Shown piece after piece: positions 60,559 through 64,000 of a stretch of DNA of 64,000 bases. A program made the position numbers and the translations under genes. How positions within the stretch are numbered: the first letter of the stretch is position 1; each line of letters opens with the position of its first letter. Under the pieces are notes generated by a model. The model saw only the letters and a program-made list of their open reading frames with translations, did no database searches and was not told where the DNA came from. The stretch comes from Lachnoclostridium edouardi (GTDB lineage: Bacteria; Bacillota; Clostridia; Lachnospirales; Lachnospiraceae): NCBI RefSeq assembly GCF_900240245.1, contig NZ_OESQ01000001.1, forward strand, positions 1,172,712 through 1,236,711, written 5' to 3'.

Positions 60559-62118
60559 AGGTAAGACTGGAATTGCAGCAAAATGTATCACCAAAATTAA
60601 ATAGTGATATGTAGTTCCTGCCGCCAGGCGTACAAAAAAAGCCTTGATTTTACAAGGCTTTTTACATGCACCGAGTACGGATAAATCCGAACCCTCAACC
60701 TCCGCCAGTGTGATGGTCTTAGAACCGTCCTTATAGTTGAAAGTAAGGATTATCTTGTCCTCGTAAAGATACACCGCATTTACAAAACTGTCAATCAGTC
60801 TTTGCCGCTGTTCCCGCTTTGTCACATCAAATTTACGGAAACGGTAAATGAAAAATGCTATCTGTTCTCTTGTAAGCAAAGGCTTGTGCATTTCTTCCTG
60901 CAAAATACTGACTTCAAGCTGGCTTTTGGTTTCCTCCAACTCGTCCAGTCTTTGCTTGGTGGACGGAGTAAAAATCCCTGCTTGAATGGCGTTGAGCATA
61001 TTGTTAATGCCTTTTTCCGTTTCTGCAAGCTGCTTTTTCAAAAGGGGCAGATCGGTGCTTTCTTTCTTCTGCAACTCCATCAGCGTATCAATCAGCCGTT
61101 CCATGACTGCATCATTCATAATTGCTTTCATGGTATAGTTGACAACCAAATCTTCAATCCAATCTTTCTTGACCGCTTTCTTGTCGCAGAGCTTCTTTTT
61201 CTTGGTATTCACACAGCGATAATAACGATGTACTTTCATCGTATGGCTTGTGCCGCTTTCTCCCACCATAAAGGAGCCGCATTTCCCACAGTACAGCTTC
61301 GTTGTCAAAAGGTAATCGTCCTCGGCTTTGTGACGGGCAGGAGCCTTTTTGTTCTTCGCCAGCCGTTCCTGTACCCGTTCAAATAATTCTTTGGGGACAA
61401 TCGCCGGAATACCGTCCTCCTTGACTACATCACGATAACTGTACTCGCCCATATAGCGGCGGTTCTTCAAAAGGTGGTTCATAATATTCAGCGTAATTTT
61501 CCCGCCACGAATGGAACACATACCCCGACTATTCAATAGATTAACAAGCTCCTGCATGGTTGCCCCCTCGCTGTACTTTGTAAACATTTCCAGTACCACC
61601 GGGGCAGTCTTGGGGTCGATTTGATAATACTGCTGTTCGTCAATATAATATCCCATCGGAACAGTACCGCCGTTATATTTACATTTCAGCGCATTATCAG
61701 TCAGTCCCCGGATAACCTTTTCAGAAAGCTCCGCAGAATAGTATTCTGCATACCCCTCCAACATGGCTTCCAGAATAATTCCCTCGCTGCCCTCGGAGAT
61801 ATTTTCTCTTGCGGAAATGACTTTCACACCGTTCTTTTTCAAAAGGTTTTTATATCGTGCGCTGTCGTAACGGTTCCGGGCAAAGCGGTCTAATTTCCAC
61901 ACAAGGACAACATCAAATAAGCCTTTTGCGCTGTCTTTAATCATGTGTTGAAATTCGGGGCGGTTATCTGTTTTTGCTGACAATGCCCTGTCAATATAAG
62001 TCCCTAAAATTGTAATATCGTTGCGCTCTGCATACTCCTTACATTCCCGCAACTGTCCCTCAATACTTTCTTCTCGTTGGTTATCAGAGGAATAACGGGC
62101 GTAAATCACACCTTTCAT
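60430..62118 (-). CDS. Large serine recombinase (site-specific integrase)
   Basis: A 562-residue recombinase. The N-terminal resolvase domain (1-150) has IYARYSSDNQREESIEGQL with the catalytic serine, ALSAKTDNRPEF and VWKLDRFARNRYDS. A recombinase domain, a zinc ribbon (LYCGKCGSFM, YYRCVNTKKKKLC) and a coiled coil follow. The last about 80 residues after GACKKPCKIKAFF are unlike the family and are read from DNA that includes the arginase gene. This means the element's end, and attachment site, lie just inside the frame (about 60560-60640). The start overlaps the regulator gene (ATGA). Confidence 0.93.
   Translation of the reverse strand: MKGVIYARYSSDNQREESIEGQLRECKEYAERNDITILGTYIDRALSAKTDNRPEFQHMIKDSAKGLFDVVLVWKLDRFARNRYDSARYKNLLKKNGVKVISARENISEGSEGIILEAMLEGYAEYYSAELSEKVIRGLTDNALKCKYNGGTVPMGYYIDEQQYYQIDPKTAPVVLEMFTKYSEGATMQELVNLLNSRGMCSIRGGKITLNIMNHLLKNRRYMGEYSYRDVVKEDGIPAIVPKELFERVQERLAKNKKAPARHKAEDDYLLTTKLYCGKCGSFMVGESGTSHTMKVHRYYRCVNTKKKKLCDKKAVKKDWIEDLVVNYTMKAIMNDAVMERLIDTLMELQKKESTDLPLLKKQLAETEKGINNMLNAIQAGIFTPSTKQRLDELEETKSQLEVSILQEEMHKPLLTREQIAFFIYRFRKFDVTKREQRQRLIDSFVNAVYLYEDKIILTFNYKDGSKTITLAEVEGSDLSVLGACKKPCKIKAFFVRLAAGTTYHYLILVIHFAAIPVLPLLSKNVNFRKHIMQFLLVKWKIFCDGKSYNISAFRYAAQHVR
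60636..60663 (+). terminator. Terminator hairpin inside the recombinase 3' end
   Basis: AAAAAGCCTTG (60636-60646) pairs with CAAGGCTTTTT (60653-60663), with T-runs on both strands. It can end transcripts from the arginase-family gene, and it marks the element boundary. Confidence 0.75.
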
Positions 62119-62471
62119 TTTTTCTCCACCTCCATCATTTCAAGAAGTGTCTGTTTTAATTTTTCATTCAGCGGAGATTGCGGATCAAAACACATTTCAA
62201 TAAACTGCTTCATTTCCTCACTCCCCGGCGCAATCTTCGGACGGTGTTCATATAGCTTGCCTTGCGGATTGTCTGTCCGGGCAAGCAGGTAATCCAATGA
62301 TACATCAAAATAATCCGCATACCTTACAAGCGTTTCCAAAGAAGGAGCCGACTGCCCCTGCTCATAACGATTGATACTGGACTGCTTCACTCCCAAAAGT
62401 TCCGCCATCTTTACCTGCGACAGCTTCACACTTTCTCGCAATCTCCGCAGGCGTTCTCCTAATTCTTTCAT
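62115..62471 (-). CDS. XRE-family regulator of the integrative element
   Basis: A 118-residue protein with an N-terminal Cro/CI helix-turn-helix: LRRLRESVKLSQVKMAELLG and KQSSINRYEQGQSAPSLETL, then YADYFDVSLDYLLART. The C-terminal part is charged. It overlaps the recombinase start by four bases, so both are made from one message. It probably controls excision. The start was set at ATG 62471 (AAGGAGG upstream); a longer frame to 62531 is less likely. Confidence 0.88.
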   Translation of the reverse strand: MKELGERLRRLRESVKLSQVKMAELLGVKQSSINRYEQGQSAPSLETLVRYADYFDVSLDYLLARTDNPQGKLYEHRPKIAPGSEEMKQFIEMCFDPQSPLNEKLKQTLLEMMEVEKK

Positions 62472-62600
62472 AGGTTGTAACCTCCTTGTTTCCTCTATGC
62501 TTAGTATATCACTTTTGCGTTTTCTTTTCAACCCGTATTAAGCATATTTTTAAGAAGTATACTCGTAAAACGGATAACGAAAATGGGGAGGGTTACAACA

Positions 62601-62654
62601 AAATAAGCGGTCAATCCGGCTGTGGTTTTACAGCAGATTGTGACCGCTTATTTT
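62601..62654. repeat. Long inverted repeat
   Basis: AAATAAGCGGTCAATC (62601-62616) pairs with GATTGTGACCGCTTATTT (62636-62653) with a two-base bulge. T-runs on both flanks would allow termination in both directions. Confidence 0.7.
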
Positions 62655-62697
62655 GCATTTTGGAGGAAGTGTGGCTACACACTCCGACAAAATAGGG

Positions 62698-62745
62698 TTT
62701 CCAAAGGGTACCCCTTTGGCACACGACTTTGCTTGCAAAGTGTAG
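62698..62745. repeat. oriT-like paired hairpins
   Basis: CCAAAGGG..CCCTTTGG lies near 62701-62719 and ACTTTGCTTGCAAAGT at 62724-62739 is a perfect palindrome, followed by GTAGTGTGTTATAC. Tight hairpins beside a conserved GTGTG block are typical of transfer origins in clostridial mobilisable elements. The function is inferred. Confidence 0.4.
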
Positions 62746-63138
62746 TGTGTTATACGCTCTGTCGGCGTTGCTGCGAAAATGAGGTTGCCGCCGGGGAGGA
62801 CAAGGGCATTTGAAGCAGCAGGAAAACAAGGCTGTGATTGTGTGGCGTGGAGCCGCAAACACAGGGTTGGTTTCATCAGCAGACAGGGCGTATATGAAAG
62901 CCCCCGTTCCTCGTCCCTCGCCGGACTTCGGGACAAAATGTCCCGAACTTGTGGACACACTCACGAAAAAGCAGACGGATTTTCCTTTCAAAATTGAAAT
63001 GGGCGGGAAGCCATTTTAGGGCTTTCCTGCCTTGTTTGCCTATCAGCAAAGACGGGTGGGACTGTCAACGGCGGTGCATGAAATGCGCCGTTCATCTTGG
63101 CCGTTGACTGGCTCGGCTGGCTTTGCTATTTGCTTGTG

Positions 63139-64000
63139 TTATTGTTCCCAGTCATTTTCTTGAAGTAAAGAATATAGTAATGTTGAATATTCGCTAAGTG
63201 TATTCTGGGCACGCCCTCCATATTCTTTTTCGATGAAATCTAAATCATCCATGTCCGTGTGCATTATCAAACCGTTCTTTTCTGTTTCAATAGGAGTACC
63301 GCTTTCCCAGTTGTTCGCTTCAAAATATATATATGGAATATTTATGCTATCAAAAGGTGCGTGATCGCTTCGTTTTTGCCCTGTGGGATAAGGGTAATCA
63401 TTATTTCCATCTGGTGGTAATTGTATACTCAAACCAAGCTCCTGAGCAATGCCGTATGCTTTTAATACTGCTTTGGTATTATCAACAATGCCGTTATCAT
63501 GCACTTTACCACCATACAAATAAAGGTAATCACCAGCGAGTACACTGTCAATGTTTATCATCAATACTATATTATCTCGTTCCTTTTCAGAAAGGGATTC
63601 AACATATTCCCTTGAACCATACATTCCTGTTTCTTCTGAACCAAAGAACACATATTTAATTGTATAGTATGTTGGGATATTGTTCATTCTCAAAGCGTTT
63701 TCCAAAGCAACTGAAACGCCGGAGCCATTGTCGTCTACGCCGTGTGTTCCAGCACTATCATAATGTGCACCAACGATAATCGTTTTTTTGCTTTCTCCTT
63801 TTTTGGTAATTTCGATATTTTGACTTGAATTGCTTTTTTCACCTCCATCAAATACATTTTGTGCGTCCTCATCCATCAAAGGCGTAGAGTCGTGTATTTC
63901 AAAAGACTTTACAGCTATATCCCTTTCCGTATATCCACCATTTAAGAGGACGGACAATATGAATACAGCCATTTCAGTTTCCTTTTCGGTGCCTGCGACG
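63139..64000 (-). CDS. M28-family zinc metallopeptidase (partial, 5' end outside window)
   Basis: The frame is open to the right edge of the window: VAGTEKETEM precedes the first internal Met, matching the R-x-x-GT region of M28 peptidases, so the real start lies beyond 64000. Zinc and catalytic residues are visible: GAHYDSAGTHGVDDNGSG (H and D), FGSEETGMYGS (EE), INIDSVLAG (D) and LIMHTDMDDL (H). It hydrolyses N-terminal peptide bonds, probably outside the cell or at the surface. It directly borders the mobile-element remnant. Confidence 0.9.
   Translation of the reverse strand, partial: VAGTEKETEMAVFILSVLLNGGYTERDIAVKSFEIHDSTPLMDEDAQNVFDGGEKSNSSQNIEITKKGESKKTIIVGAHYDSAGTHGVDDNGSGVSVALENALRMNNIPTYYTIKYVFFGSEETGMYGSREYVESLSEKERDNIVLMINIDSVLAGDYLYLYGGKVHDNGIVDNTKAVLKAYGIAQELGLSIQLPPDGNNDYPYPTGQKRSDHAPFDSINIPYIYFEANNWESGTPIETEKNGLIMHTDMDDLDFIEKEYGGRAQNTLSEYSTLLYSLLQENDWEQ

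Larger units (their letters stand above)
62472..63138. other. Non-coding mobile-element region (667 bases)
   Basis: This stretch holds no gene that I can support. Short frames at 62779-62997 and 62810-63019 overlap each other and lack ribosome binding sites. It contains a long inverted repeat (62601-62654), oriT-like hairpins (62700-62745) and another repeat GTCAACGGC (63064-63072) with GCCGTTGAC (63100-63108). It looks like the transfer-origin or leader part of a mobilisable element whose relaxase genes are missing. Confidence 0.5.

Noticed and set aside
62611..62991. ORFs on both strands of the mobile-element region
   Set aside because: They overlap one another, lack ribosome binding sites and show no family features; the region is dominated by inverted repeats.
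1..64000. tRNA or rRNA genes
   Set aside because: No stretch was recognised with tRNA T-arm sequence plus cloverleaf or with rRNA core sequence; a covariance search would settle this.

Overview
The window looks like a chromosome segment from an anaerobic, low-to-mid GC gut clostridium, most likely a Lachnospiraceae member. Supporting signs are strong AGGAGG-type ribosome binding sites, several [FeFe] hydrogenases, an oxygen-independent glycerol-3-phosphate dehydrogenase operon and SpoIIE-type phosphatase genes. No rRNA, tRNA or CRISPR array was seen.

Layout. (1) 1-6.3 kb: a signalling trio on the minus strand (partial two-cluster ferredoxin-like hydrogenase gene, RsbW-like ATPase, DRTGG protein), divergent from a hydC-ATPase-[2Fe-2S]-hydB-hydA operon for a trimeric, probably electron-bifurcating hydrogenase. 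(2) 6.4-16.2 kb: AraC regulator, a degenerate HPr-like protein, a PHP-UvrD fusion helicase, a two-component system with a lipoprotein, a DUF1266 gene broken by an in-frame stop, and a tiny holin-like toxin ORF. (3) 16.4-24.8 kb: glycerol operon (glpP, DUF1667, NoxA/GlpB-like, GlpA-like, glpK) headed by a PF12831 FAD oxidoreductase and a BCCT transporter with an attenuator-like leader. (4) 25-32.9 kb: MATE exporter with a hairpin leader, DUF3781, a decayed yjdF, guaA, and uvrA with an SOS box. (5) 33-49.3 kb: a ureide (allantoin-type) catabolic island with AllE-like bicupin, small cupin, an XRE-GntR fusion regulator, NhaC antiporter, a second PF12831 oxidoreductase, two allantoinase-NCS1 permease pairs, an IclR regulator, a glyoxylate carboligase-like enzyme that carries the canonical glutamate, and a PurF homologue without its catalytic cysteine. 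(6) 49.3-54.8 kb: PepSY protein, then an operon with a group B hydrogenase, a PP2C phosphatase, a PAS-containing sensory (group C) hydrogenase and a thioredoxin-fold [2Fe-2S] protein. (7) 54.9-60.6 kb: amidase, VOC, ACT, GrpB, Crp/Fnr, a frameshifted Old-Yellow-Enzyme gene and an arginase-family gene. (8) 60.4-63.1 kb: remnant of an integrative element (large serine recombinase, XRE regulator, oriT-like hairpins), followed by a partial M28 peptidase.

How it fits together. The hydrogenase genes at both ends suggest hydrogen production tied to NADH and ferredoxin, with a hydrogen- or redox-sensing branch that signals through phosphatase and kinase modules. The ureide island would import allantoin or hydantoin-like compounds, open the ring, release ammonia and feed glyoxylate into carbon metabolism. 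The allantoate amidohydrolase step (AllC) is not in the window. The strongest unexplained signals are a dispersed hairpin repeat whose two full copies show compensatory base changes, the cysteine-less PurF next to the glutamate-bearing Gcl homologue, the duplicated FAD-oxidoreductase modules behind attenuator-like leaders, and the XRE-GntR fusion with shared GTGGTCG sites.
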